Source of the DNA: Clostridium tertium
GTDB taxonomy: Bacteria > Bacillota > Clostridia > Clostridiales > Clostridiaceae
Assembly: GCF_017873245.1 (NCBI RefSeq)
Contig: NZ_JAGGJY010000005.1
Coordinates: forward strand, 62,001-126,000
Direction of reading: 5' to 3'
DNA: 64,000 nucleotides
Of this stretch, positions 28,092-37,002 are shown piece by piece. Numbering within the stretch: position 1 is the first letter of the stretch; every line of letters starts with the position of its first letter. The position numbers and the translations under genes are program-made. Under the pieces are notes generated by a model. The model had not been told where the DNA came from and searched no databases. It saw only the letters and a list, made by a program, of their open reading frames with translations.

Positions 28092-28700
28092 CTAAACAAC
28101 TTTAGTTCCATGAATTTCTTTAGATCCAGTATACTCTAAAATATACTCTCTATTATCTCTATTAACCCCTTTTCCAGGCATAATGATGATTCTATCTTCA
28201 GCATAATCTACCAATTCCTTAAGCTTATCTTTTCCTTCAAGAGCATTTTCACATCCACCTTTAGTTAATATTCTATCTACTCCAAGCTTTACTAAATCAT
28301 CAATTGCAGATTTTTTATCATCAATACTATCAAAAGCCATATGAAATGTTATTTTCATTGGTTTAGCTGCTTCTACCATTTTTCTAGTTAAGTCTAGATC
28401 TATTGTATTTCCCTTCAAGGCCCCTATTACTACACCATATGCTCCTAGATCTTTACACAATTTAATATCTTGTATCATTATATCAGCTTCATCTTCAGAA
28501 TACTCGAAGTTTCCACCTCTTGGCCTTATAATAACCATTACTGGAATATTTAACTTTTCTACAGCCTTTTTAATTGTTCCAAAACTAGGTGTAGTTCCGT
28601 CTTCTAAAAGGTTATCACAAAGCTCTATTCTATTAGCTCCTAAAACTTCAGCTCTAACAGCCTCATTGTAATTTCCAACACAAGCTTCATATATATTCAT
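28092..28700 (-). CDS. cutC: CutC-family TIM-barrel protein
   Basis: 202 aa. YEACVGNYNEAVRAEVLGANRIELCDNL at the N-terminus, VMVIIRPRGGNFEYSEDE, ITFHMAFDSIDD and LTKGGCENALEGKDKL are CutC hallmarks. The family is named for copper homeostasis, but that role is poorly supported. Its place between glycosylasparaginase and malic enzyme suggests a part in sugar or glycoside breakdown here (inference). The ATG at 28700 fits GGAG 7 nt upstream. Confidence 0.9.
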   Translation of the reverse strand: MNIYEACVGNYNEAVRAEVLGANRIELCDNLLEDGTTPSFGTIKKAVEKLNIPVMVIIRPRGGNFEYSEDEADIMIQDIKLCKDLGAYGVVIGALKGNTIDLDLTRKMVEAAKPMKITFHMAFDSIDDKKSAIDDLVKLGVDRILTKGGCENALEGKDKLKELVDYAEDRIIIMPGKGVNRDNREYILEYTGSKEIHGTKVV

Positions 28701-28716
28701 AAATTTACTCCTTATA

Positions 28717-29679
28717 TTAGTCAAATGTTATAGGCGATTTAATTCTTTTTAAATATGCATCCAACCACTCTTGACTTGCTACTTCATAAGTAGTTTTACC
28801 ATTTTCTTGTTTATTACACACATAGACTGTTGGCTCTAAATCTTCTGTAACTACTGAAAATGAGAAGCCCTCAATATTTGTAGCAACTCCAAATTCTCCT
28901 TTATTATTTAATGCTACTACTGATAAATCACCAGCCTTACCTCTTCTTCTTATAAGCTCTTTATCTAATTTTTCAACTGCCATATCAGCTGCTTCTTGAG
29001 GATGATGCCCTTCTTTCATTAATCTTACTATCTCATAAGATATACATCCCTTCATTAAGTCTTCTCCAAGACCTGTTGCAGTAGCACCTCCAACTTCACT
29101 ATCTACATAGAAACCTGAACCAGATAATGGTGAATCCCCTACTCTTCCTTTTTTCTTCATAAATAAGCCACTCGTAGATGTTCCTGCTACCATTTTCTTA
29201 TTAGAATCAAGTGCCACCATTCCAACTGTATCATGTCCATCATATGGGCTCAACCCTTCTTTTGCAATTTCTCTTCTTTTCTTTTCATAATGTAATTTTG
29301 CTCTATCTGTAAGCATATTAACTCTTTCAAAACCATTTTTATGGGCAAATGCTTCTGCACCTAGCCCCTGTAAAAAGCAATTCACTTGCTCATTGCTTAA
29401 TTTTCTTGCTATACTAATTGGGTTCTTAAAATCTTTAATTCCAGCTATAGCACCAATTGAAAGGGAATCACCATCCATATAAGCAGCATCTAGCTCAACT
29501 TCACATTCTTCATTTGGTAACCCACCATATCCTACTGATTTATAGAAAGGAAAGTCTTCTACCATTTTTATTGCATTTTCTATTGCATCTCCTGCTGATT
29601 TTTCATCCCTTAATAGTTCTGCTGAACTAGTTATTCCTTCGACTGCCATTCTCCATGTTGCTATCATTGCATATTTCAT
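28717..29679 (-). CDS. N4-(beta-N-acetylglucosaminyl)-L-asparaginase (glycosylasparaginase family)
   Basis: 320-aa Ntn-hydrolase. The autocleavage/nucleophile motif is GHDTVGMV with Thr151; the substrate loop reads GRVGDSPLSGSGFYVDSEVGGATATGLGEDLM. The family splits the GlcNAc-Asn bond, giving aspartate and GlcNAc-amine, once both amino and carboxyl ends of Asn are free. No signal peptide is visible, so it should act in the cytoplasm on an imported compound. Start: ATG at 29679 with GGAGG 8 nt upstream. First gene after the sigma-54 promoter at 29720. A beta-aspartyl peptidase role is a less likely alternative. Confidence 0.88.
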   Translation of the reverse strand: MKYAMIATWRMAVEGITSSAELLRDEKSAGDAIENAIKMVEDFPFYKSVGYGGLPNEECEVELDAAYMDGDSLSIGAIAGIKDFKNPISIARKLSNEQVNCFLQGLGAEAFAHKNGFERVNMLTDRAKLHYEKKRREIAKEGLSPYDGHDTVGMVALDSNKKMVAGTSTSGLFMKKKGRVGDSPLSGSGFYVDSEVGGATATGLGEDLMKGCISYEIVRLMKEGHHPQEAADMAVEKLDKELIRRRGKAGDLSVVALNNKGEFGVATNIEGFSFSVVTEDLEPTVYVCNKQENGKTTYEVASQEWLDAYLKRIKSPITFD

Positions 29680-29719
29680 AAGTCTCTCCTCCACTTCAAT
29701 TAACTATGCAATTATTAAA

Positions 29720-29736
29720 AGCAATATCTATGCCAA
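29720..29736 (-). promoter_or_regulatory. Sigma-54 (-24/-12) promoter of the glycosylasparaginase unit
   Basis: The minus strand reads TTGGCATAGATATTGCT, matching the RpoN consensus TTGGCAC-N5-TTGCT at all but one position, 41 nt before the ATG. A palindromic motif at 29794-29817 (TGTAT...ATACA) lies upstream as a candidate activator site. Confidence 0.92.
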
Positions 29737-29928
29737 CATTGTATGTAAGTAGTATTTTAAAGAATATTATAACTATTAATTGCCTTTGCATATAAGTGTA
29801 TTGTAAAATGATACATATAATAATAATTTAATTTATTTTTAATACAGTAACTTAAATTTTTTAATAATAGCAATACAAATTACATATATCTTCTATACAA
29901 ACAATAAATTTATAAGAAGGGTGCACTT

Positions 29929-31536
29929 ATGAAAAGAATAGATTTAATTTATAATACTGTTAAAAACCTCGATAATGGTGATGGTATAACGACTTTAGAT
30001 ATAAGTAAATATCTTAATTTGGAGCGTTCAAATGTAAGCAAAGATTTAAACATATTATTAAAAAAAGGAAAGCTTTTTAAAAATAATAGTCGTCCAGTAA
30101 AATATTTTTTTAATAATCCTAATGCTACCGATTTTTCTAAGAAATCCTCAATGGATAAACTAAGTTATTTATATCCATCCCTTGCTCCTGCAATTAAATT
30201 AGCTAAAACTGCAATATTATATCCTCCAAATGGTATGAACTCCTTAATAATCGGAGATACAGGAGTTGGTAAATCTATGCTAGCAAAGCTTATGCATGAG
30301 TATTCTAATTCTTTAGATGATACAAAAGATATGCCTTTCATTCATTTTAACTGTTCAGATTATTCAAGTAATACTCAACTATTAAGTGCTCAGTTATTTG
30401 GAGTAAAAAAAGGTACATTTACAGGAGCTAATGAAGATAGACCGGGATTAATAGAAGAAGCAAATGGAGGTATTTTATTCTTAGATGAAATTCATAATCT
30501 ACCAAGTGAAGGTCAAGAAATGTTATTTGTCTTTATGGATACTGGATACTTTAAGAGATTAGGAGAAGTATCTAAAAGAATTAAATCCTCTGCTCGTATA
30601 ATATGCGCTACTAATAAAGATATAAATTCATCATTATTAGATACATTTATAAGAAGAATCCCTATAAAGATAAATTTACCTGATTTAAATGAAAGGCTTT
30701 TAGAAGAACGATTGACCTTAATAGAATCTTTTATTAAAGAAGAAAGTATAAAACTAGATAAACCTGTACTTGTATCAAAAAATTCAATGTTATGTTTATT
30801 GTCCTATGATTGTCCGTATAATGTTGGACAATTAAAAAATGATATTATTCTTGCTGTGGCTAATGCTTATTCTGAGTATTTTATAAATAATAAAAAGCAT
30901 ATAAAAATAAATAGTCCAGATTTACCTTTGGATATTAAAAGAGCACTTAATAATCCTTTAGATAGAGAAAAACTACTTATTGAATCTCTTAATTCAGTAG
31001 ATGGATACTTTGTTTATGATAAGAATACAGAGATAACAAGCCATTCATTTTTAAAACAAAAACATATGATTTTATCAAGTTACAAGGATTTTATAAATAA
31101 TATAGATAGTGCTATACATCATAAAGAAAATTGTACAAATTTGATTATTAATTATTTTACTAAATATATAGATTTAGTAATTGAAAATAAGGCTAATTAT
31201 AATTTTAATTTTGAACAATCAGCATATGATGAACTATTATCTAAACTATTAGAATTAGATGATAAGATAAATGAAAAACTTTCTAATAGTGATTTTAAAA
31301 CTTTCTTTAACATTCATATCGATATGATTTATGACAGAATCGATCTTATGGATTACTCTACTCTACCTTCATTAAATAAATTAAAGTCTATATATAAGGA
31401 CTACTGTCCATTAACTATGGAAATTAAATCTTTAATTGAAAAAACATATAATATAAATTTATCTGACTTAGAATTTATTTTCTTAATGACATTTACTATA
31501 TACTGCATTAATAAATTAGATACCTCTAAACTATAA
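29929..31536 (+). CDS. LevR-type sigma-54-dependent transcriptional activator, short form
   Basis: 535 aa. N-terminal winged HTH (ISKYLNLERSNVSKDLNILLKKGKLFK, about 20-55), then an AAA+ sigma-54 domain (about 80-330) with Walker A GDTGVGKSMLAKLM, the sigma-54 contact loop as GTFTGA, and Walker B GGILFLDEIHNLP. The C-terminal 200 aa resemble a single PRD-like helical domain. Classical LevR-type proteins continue with EIIA, EIIB and a second PRD (about 900 aa); these are missing, so PTS phosphorylation control must be simpler or absent. It is divergent from the glycosylasparaginase unit and next to three sigma-54 promoters. Confidence 0.9.
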   Translation: MKRIDLIYNTVKNLDNGDGITTLDISKYLNLERSNVSKDLNILLKKGKLFKNNSRPVKYFFNNPNATDFSKKSSMDKLSYLYPSLAPAIKLAKTAILYPPNGMNSLIIGDTGVGKSMLAKLMHEYSNSLDDTKDMPFIHFNCSDYSSNTQLLSAQLFGVKKGTFTGANEDRPGLIEEANGGILFLDEIHNLPSEGQEMLFVFMDTGYFKRLGEVSKRIKSSARIICATNKDINSSLLDTFIRRIPIKINLPDLNERLLEERLTLIESFIKEESIKLDKPVLVSKNSMLCLLSYDCPYNVGQLKNDIILAVANAYSEYFINNKKHIKINSPDLPLDIKRALNNPLDREKLLIESLNSVDGYFVYDKNTEITSHSFLKQKHMILSSYKDFINNIDSAIHHKENCTNLIINYFTKYIDLVIENKANYNFNFEQSAYDELLSKLLELDDKINEKLSNSDFKTFFNIHIDMIYDRIDLMDYSTLPSLNKLKSIYKDYCPLTMEIKSLIEKTYNINLSDLEFIFLMTFTIYCINKLDTSKL

Positions 31537-31566
31537 CTTGCAGATTAATTTTTAGATTTTCAAAAT

Positions 31567-31612
31567 TAAAAGCACCTAATAAGATGTGATTATTCTTATT
31601 AGGCGCTTTTAA
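31567..31612 (+). terminator. Terminator of the LevR-type gene
   Basis: AAAAGCACCTAATAAG / TTCTTATTAGGCGCTTTT stem with one mismatch, T tail inside the stem end; also lies beyond the aspartase stop on minus. Confidence 0.75.
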
Positions 31613-31683
31613 TTTATCATATAATTTATTTAGTTTTCAAATAAACCAAGCTATTACTTTTAGAACTAGATACAATATCTTTA

Positions 31684-33072
31684 TTAGCTTACTAAGTTTA
31701 TCATATCCTTAATGTTCAATATCTTACTTACTTCATTTTCTTGCATACCACATTCTTCAATAGCAACATCCTTAACATATCTTTCTGTATTTAAGGCTTT
31801 CTTAGCAATATATGCAGCTTTTTCATATCCCAATACTGGTGCTAAAGCAGTTACAATTCCTATACTTCCATTTACAAGGTCATTACATCTTATTTCGTTA
31901 GCCTCAATTCCCTTAATGCAATTTTCTACAAATGTTTCTATACCATTTGTTAATATTATTATAGATTCATATATGTTATGCATGATTATTGGATAGAAAG
32001 CATTTAACTCTAATTGTCCACTTTGAGTTGCCATAGTTATTGTTAAATCATTTCCCATTATTTGAAAAGCTATTTGCTTCATTACTTCTGGCATTACTGG
32101 ATTAACCTTTCCTGGCATAATTGAAGAACCATTTTGCTTTGAAGGCAATTTTATTTCTCCAAAACCAGTTCTTGGCCCTGATGACATTAATATTAAATCA
32201 CCTGAAATCTTACTTAAATTAACAGCGCAAACCTTTAATTGTGAAGAAATATCAGCATACTTATCGAGATTTTGAGTTCCATCAATTAAATCTTCTGATT
32301 GGTTTATATCTTCTCCAAATAATTCTGCTAATACTTTTGTGACTTCTTTTATATACCCTTTAGTAGCCGTTATTCCTGTTCCTACAGCTGTTCCTCCCAA
32401 ATTTACTGTTAATAATGAGTCCTTAACATTTTCTAATCTGTTAGCATCTCTACCTATAGCTAGTGAAAATGCTTTAAATTCAGAACCTAAACTTATAGGA
32501 ACTGCATCTTGCATTTCTGTTCTTCCCATTTTTATAATATCAGTAAATTCCTTAGCCTTTTCATTTAATGCACTTTCTAAAACTTTAATATTTTTTATGC
32601 ATTTAACTAATAATTTATATGCTGTTATACTAGCTGCTGTAGGAATTACATCATTTGTTGATTGTCCCATGTTTACATGATCATTTGGATGAACTGGATA
32701 ATACTCTCCTTTTTCATATCCTAATATTTCATTTGCTCTATTTGCTATTATTTCATTTATATTCATATTCATTGAAGTTCCAGCTCCACCTTGAATAGGA
32801 TCTATAATAAATTGATCAAAATATTTTCCATCATATATCTCATCACAAGCTTTAATAATTGCATTACTTAATTCTCTTTTCAATTCTCCTGTTTTTTCAT
32901 TTGTAATTGCACATGCCTTTTTTACTATAGCTAAATTCTTTATAAACTCTTTATTTATATTTAATCCACTTATTCTAAAGTTTTCATATCCTCTTAAACT
33001 TTGAACTCCATAATAAGCATCATTTTCAACATATTTTTCTCCAATAGAGTCTCTTTCTTTTCTATATTCCAT
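31684..33072 (-). CDS. aspA: Aspartate ammonia-lyase (aspartase)
   Basis: 462 aa, fumarase/aspartase superfamily. The flexible catalytic loop GSSIMPGKVNPVMPE with its Ser, GTSMNMNINEIIANRA, and HPNDHVNMGQSTNDV point to aspartase rather than fumarase, arguing from the TSMNMN..NE pattern. It turns aspartate into fumarate and ammonia. Its own sigma-54 promoter is at 33112. RBS TAGGAGG 7 nt before the ATG. It would use the aspartate released by glycosylasparaginase. Confidence 0.93.
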   Translation of the reverse strand: MEYRKERDSIGEKYVENDAYYGVQSLRGYENFRISGLNINKEFIKNLAIVKKACAITNEKTGELKRELSNAIIKACDEIYDGKYFDQFIIDPIQGGAGTSMNMNINEIIANRANEILGYEKGEYYPVHPNDHVNMGQSTNDVIPTAASITAYKLLVKCIKNIKVLESALNEKAKEFTDIIKMGRTEMQDAVPISLGSEFKAFSLAIGRDANRLENVKDSLLTVNLGGTAVGTGITATKGYIKEVTKVLAELFGEDINQSEDLIDGTQNLDKYADISSQLKVCAVNLSKISGDLILMSSGPRTGFGEIKLPSKQNGSSIMPGKVNPVMPEVMKQIAFQIMGNDLTITMATQSGQLELNAFYPIIMHNIYESIIILTNGIETFVENCIKGIEANEIRCNDLVNGSIGIVTALAPVLGYEKAAYIAKKALNTERYVKDVAIEECGMQENEVSKILNIKDMINLVS

Positions 33073-33111
33073 TTTAGTACCTCCTAAGTAATAATTCTTA
33101 CTATTTTAGAA

Positions 33112-33128
33112 AGCAATATGTATGCCAA
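33112..33128 (-). promoter_or_regulatory. Sigma-54 promoter of aspA
   Basis: The minus strand reads TTGGCATACATATTGCT, differing from the glycosylasparaginase promoter only within the spacer, 40 nt before the aspA ATG. ATACACT and ACACACT motifs at 33222-33258 are candidate upstream activator sites. Confidence 0.92.
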
Positions 33129-33316
33129 ATATATTAATATTGATTTATAGTTACTTTTTATAAAATATTTACTCACTACCAGTAACTGTATTATTTTTCT
33201 TTGACTATTCTACAATTATTTATACACTAACCTAATCTTTCAATTTATTTAACACACTAATTTTCAGTTTATTCTTTTTTTACACTCTATTTAAACTTAT
33301 TTACAATTACAAAAAT

Positions 33317-33358
33317 AAAAAAATCTTAGAATAATTTAAAATCATTCTAAGATTTTTA
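33317..33358 (-). terminator. Terminator of the PTS-dipeptidase unit
   Basis: AAAATCTTAGAAT / ATTCTAAGATTTTT stem, followed by TTTTTT on minus, just after the stop at 33367. Confidence 0.85.
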
Positions 33359-33366
33359 TCATTATA

Positions 33367-34752
33367 TTATTTTGCTAGTTCATAAATTGCTCTTGCATAT
33401 GCTTCTACGCATTCCTTAAGCTGATTTATTTCTATATACTCATTTTTTTGATGAGCTAAATCAGGATCGCCTTCATTAAGAGGCCCAAAAGCTACTGTAT
33501 TTGGCATTAATTTAGCATAAGTTCCTCCACCTGAAGCTAAAAGTTTAGCTTCTTTCTTGAATGTTTCTTCATAAGCTTTCTTTAAACTTTTTATAAGATT
33601 ATGATCTTTTGGAAAATGTAATGGGTAATTATGATTTCCCATAATAAAATTTAAAGTACTTAAATTTACTTTTTCTTCTACTTTTTTAACTATTTCCTTA
33701 AAATCAATAGTTACTGGATATCTTACATTGAACCTCATTCTTATCTCTTCAGAATTTCCATTAATAATTCCTAAATTCATAGTTAACTTTCCTGATTCTT
33801 CATCTTCAAAGTTAATTTCTAAATTTTCTCCATTATAACCTCTTCCAATAAGATTATTAAAATCATTTAAAAAGTCTGTAAAATCATCATTGAAATTTAA
33901 AACTTTATATAAATACTCCATCATCTTGCATACTGCATTATCCCCTTCTTCTGGAGTGCTAGCATGAGCGGATTTTCCAAAAGATTTTATTAATATTGAA
34001 TCTTCATTTTCTAAAGTTTCAATATTATATACCTTATTTAAATCTTCATTATTGAAATTATTTAAAAAGCTTTTATCTTTAAAAGATATTTTAACTTCAC
34101 AAATATCTGGAACTATATTAGACTTTTTACCACCCTTAATATATTCAAGTTTATACTTTTCACTTGGAGATACTTTATGAGTAAGTTCAAAGGTTAGTAT
34201 TCCTTTTTCTGAAGTAACTATTGGGAAATATGCATCAGGTGTAAAACATAATACTGGCGGCTTCTCTCGCTCCAAATAATAATCTATATCCTCTGTTCCT
34301 GATTCCTCATTAGTTCCAAATATAATTCTAACATTTTTAGATAACTTAATATCTGAATCCTTCAATAACTTTAATGCATATAATGAAGCAAATAATGGTC
34401 CCTTATCGTCTACTGCTCCTCTTGCATATAACTTTCCTTCCTTGATTACTGGACTAAAAGGATCTGTGTCCCATCCATCTCCAACAGGAACTACGTCTAT
34501 ATGTCCAAGCACACCTACATAATCTTCACTATCTTCATTTTTATATTCAGCATATCCAATGTAATTATCTAAGTTTGTAGTGTTAAATCCATAACTTTTA
34601 CATATATCTAATATACATTCCAATCCTGATTTTATGCCACTCCCAAAGGGAGCAGCATCTTGTTTTTCACTTTTCACTGTGTTTGTTTTAAGGATTCTAA
34701 ATAAATCATTAAAAAATTCATCTTCTAACTTTATATTATCAAATAAATACAT
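33367..34752 (-). CDS. M20-family dipeptidase (PepV-like)
   Basis: 461 aa cytoplasmic zinc peptidase. Metal and catalytic motifs: VGVLGHIDVVPVGDGW, ARGAVDDKGPLFASL, IFGTNEESGTEDIDYYL, and SGGGTYAKLMPNTVAFGP. PepV enzymes cut dipeptides, including beta-Ala-His types. It starts 22 nt after the IIC stop in the third sigma-54 unit. In this setting it may trim amino acids from a glycosylated dipeptide so that glycosylasparaginase can act (inference). Confidence 0.92.
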   Translation of the reverse strand: MYLFDNIKLEDEFFNDLFRILKTNTVKSEKQDAAPFGSGIKSGLECILDICKSYGFNTTNLDNYIGYAEYKNEDSEDYVGVLGHIDVVPVGDGWDTDPFSPVIKEGKLYARGAVDDKGPLFASLYALKLLKDSDIKLSKNVRIIFGTNEESGTEDIDYYLEREKPPVLCFTPDAYFPIVTSEKGILTFELTHKVSPSEKYKLEYIKGGKKSNIVPDICEVKISFKDKSFLNNFNNEDLNKVYNIETLENEDSILIKSFGKSAHASTPEEGDNAVCKMMEYLYKVLNFNDDFTDFLNDFNNLIGRGYNGENLEINFEDEESGKLTMNLGIINGNSEEIRMRFNVRYPVTIDFKEIVKKVEEKVNLSTLNFIMGNHNYPLHFPKDHNLIKSLKKAYEETFKKEAKLLASGGGTYAKLMPNTVAFGPLNEGDPDLAHQKNEYIEINQLKECVEAYARAIYELAK

Positions 34753-34774
34753 AATTTATTACCTCACTTTTATA

Positions 34775-36115
34775 TTATAGTGAGAAATCAAAATCATCAT
34801 CATCTTCTTCAGCTTCTTTTACTTCTAATTCATATTGCTTCTTATCCATCATCTTAATAAATGGATACCATATTCCCATAACAACAAACATATCAAATAA
34901 TTGTAATAATGCTCCTCTTATACTTCCAGTAATTAAGTATCCTTGAATTATTGGAGGAGTTGTCCAAGGTAAGTAAATTCCGTTTGGTTTTGGTACTATT
35001 CCAGTACTCATTGCAAAGTAATTTATACAAATAAGAACTACTGGTGCTAATATTAATGGAATAAATGCAATTGGATTTAAAACCATAGGTAATCCAAACA
35101 TAATTGGTTCATTAATGTTGAATATACCTGGTACTGTTGATAACTTACCAATTTCCTTGTATTGCTTTGATCTAGCTCTTAATGCTAAGAATATACAAAC
35201 AGCAAGTGTTGCTCCTATTCCCCCCATATATACTAAGTCATAGAACTGTTCAGTTAAAATATGTGGAGGTTGAAGCCCAGCTTGAATTGCAGCCATATTT
35301 TCTTCTTGTAATTGTAACCAGAATGGTCTTACAACACCATTTAATGTTGAAGTTGCATTAACTCCTAAGAACCAGAATAAAGTAGATAACACTGCTAATC
35401 CTATAGCTCCAAATATATTATTTCCAACTAAAGCTTGCGCTGGAGCTGCTATCATTGTATAAATCATATCAAATATTGAACCATATGAAGTCATTTGGAA
35501 TAATGTACGAACTATTAGCATTAATGTAATAATAACGAATCCAGGAATAAGTGCTGAGAAAGCTTTTGAAACTGCTTCTGGAACACTTGGTGGCATCTTA
35601 ATTGAAATATTTTTCTTAACAAATATATTAAATATTTCTGTAACTGCGATACCTACAAAAATAGCAACTATAATACCTTTAGCTCCTACCCAGTTACCAA
35701 TTTCAATCATTCTTCCTACATAATGTGAAGTACCTTCTATTTCAATATACTTATCAAATGGCATTAATATAATGAAACTTGCTATACTTATTAAAGACAC
35801 TGTAAAAGCATCTATTCTATATCTCTTTGATAGGTTATATGCTATAGCCCCTGCTATATAAACAGCCATGAAATCAAAAGTTACTCTTACTGGTGTTTTA
35901 ATTAGTTGATAAAAACCTTCACCAAAAAGTTTTACTTGTAAATCTTCCCATCCTGGTATAGGGAAGTCTGCAATTATCATAAATACAGATCCTATTATTA
36001 AGAAAGTCATTATTGTTGCAAAAGAATCACGGACAGCTCTTAAATGCCTTTGTGCAGATATCTTTTGAGCTATAGGAATAACTTTTTCTTCTAACATTGC
36101 TTCAAACTTATTCAT
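34775..36115 (-). CDS. PTS lactose/cellobiose/chitobiose-family IIC permease
   Basis: 446 aa, about ten TM helices, with FNINEPIMFGLPMVLNPIAFIPL (the conserved substrate motif of the Lac/Cel family) and WTTPPIIQGYLITGSIRGALLQL. Ends in an acidic tail (EAEEDDDDF). It lies 27 nt after IIB. Together with the IIA at 26536 it makes a complete three-part PTS. The family carries beta-linked disaccharides such as cellobiose and chitobiose; the neighbours suggest a GlcNAc-containing glycoside. Confidence 0.95.
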   Translation of the reverse strand: MNKFEAMLEEKVIPIAQKISAQRHLRAVRDSFATIMTFLIIGSVFMIIADFPIPGWEDLQVKLFGEGFYQLIKTPVRVTFDFMAVYIAGAIAYNLSKRYRIDAFTVSLISIASFIILMPFDKYIEIEGTSHYVGRMIEIGNWVGAKGIIVAIFVGIAVTEIFNIFVKKNISIKMPPSVPEAVSKAFSALIPGFVIITLMLIVRTLFQMTSYGSIFDMIYTMIAAPAQALVGNNIFGAIGLAVLSTLFWFLGVNATSTLNGVVRPFWLQLQEENMAAIQAGLQPPHILTEQFYDLVYMGGIGATLAVCIFLALRARSKQYKEIGKLSTVPGIFNINEPIMFGLPMVLNPIAFIPLILAPVVLICINYFAMSTGIVPKPNGIYLPWTTPPIIQGYLITGSIRGALLQLFDMFVVMGIWYPFIKMMDKKQYELEVKEAEEDDDDFDFSL

Positions 36116-36142
36116 TTTATACCCTCTTTTCTTTAATTAAGC

Positions 36143-36463
36143 TTATTGATTAGCTCTTATCATTTTTATTGCTTGCTTTAATACCTTTTCACCATTCATT
36201 GTTCCATAATCAGCTGCGTTTATAACATCCACTGGAATATTTTTTTCTTTACAAGGTCCTTCTATATCTTTTAGTAAGAATTTTACTTGAGGTCCTAAAA
36301 GAACACAATCTACTTGTTTTTCATTTAAGGTTTCAAAAGATTTTGCAAAAGGAAGCGCTTCTATGTTAACATTTACATTATGCTTAGTAGCAACCTCTCT
36401 CATTTTTGTTACTAGTAAGCTTGTTGACATTCCCGCGTCACAGAATAAAAATATATTTTTCAT
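36143..36463 (-). CDS. PTS lactose/cellobiose-family IIB component
   Basis: 106 aa. Phosphocysteine C8 in IFLFCDAGMSTSLLVTKM, then the Rossmann-like IIB fold (VDCVLLGPQVKFLLKDIEG). Passes phosphate from IIA to the incoming sugar at IIC. First gene after the sigma-54 promoter at 36513. RBS GGAGG 7 nt before the ATG. Confidence 0.95.
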   Translation of the reverse strand: MKNIFLFCDAGMSTSLLVTKMREVATKHNVNVNIEALPFAKSFETLNEKQVDCVLLGPQVKFLLKDIEGPCKEKNIPVDVINAADYGTMNGEKVLKQAIKMIRANQ

Positions 36464-36512
36464 AATAATTCCTCCTAAATAAATTTAATTTATTAATTGT
36501 ACAATTATACTA

Positions 36513-36529
36513 AGCAAGTTTTGTACCAA
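36513..36529 (-). promoter_or_regulatory. Sigma-54 promoter of the PTS IIB-IIC-dipeptidase unit
   Basis: The minus strand reads TTGGTACAAAACTTGCT, with the invariant GG and GC at the right spacing, 50 nt before the IIB ATG. AGTGT...ACACT repeats at 36609-36631 and AGTGTAT at 36662-36668 lie 80-140 nt upstream. Confidence 0.88.
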
Positions 36530-36762
36530 CTTTTTAATAATTCTCTAATCTCTTTATTTTATTAATACTTTTCTAATATATTGAGGGTATAAATTTATAG
36601 TTCTTTCCAGTGTATTGCATCTTAACACACTCATTTTATAATTTTCTATTTAATTTATACTAGTGTATCATTTTTTAAATTTATATATACAATAACCATT
36701 ATACTAGAATACAATTAGAAGCTTTCTTCTATGATATAATATAATCTTTCATAATATAAAAA

Positions 36763-36837
36763 AATATAGCCTTAATATTTCTTAAAATTTCTTGTTATAT
36801 TACAAGTGAATCTATAGAGCATATTAAAGGCTATATT
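36763..36837 (-). terminator. Large branched hairpin, probable nifJ terminator
   Basis: AATATAGCCTT (36763-36773) pairs with AAGGCTATATT (36827-36837). Inside, CTTGT..ACAAG forms a smaller stem. Read on minus, the outer stem is followed by TTTTTATATT. The rest of the 36540-37002 gap holds the activator-like repeats and AT-rich sequence, with no gene. Confidence 0.6.
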
Positions 36838-37002
36838 CGTAATTTATTATTTTATTTTTATATTTTTGCCTTCACCTATGTAGTACACATCCTTTTAGAA
36901 CTCAGTATTATTTTACTTAATCTTACATAATGTGTCTACTAATTTTATACTAATTATTATATTTAATAATATTCTAGCAAACTATAATTATTTATAACAA
37001 TC

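Noticed and set aside
26536-36463. Fructose-asparagine (fra) pathway
   Set aside because: No FraB-type deglycase (SIS fold) or FraD-type kinase is present; glycosylasparaginase points to an N-glycosidic substrate instead.
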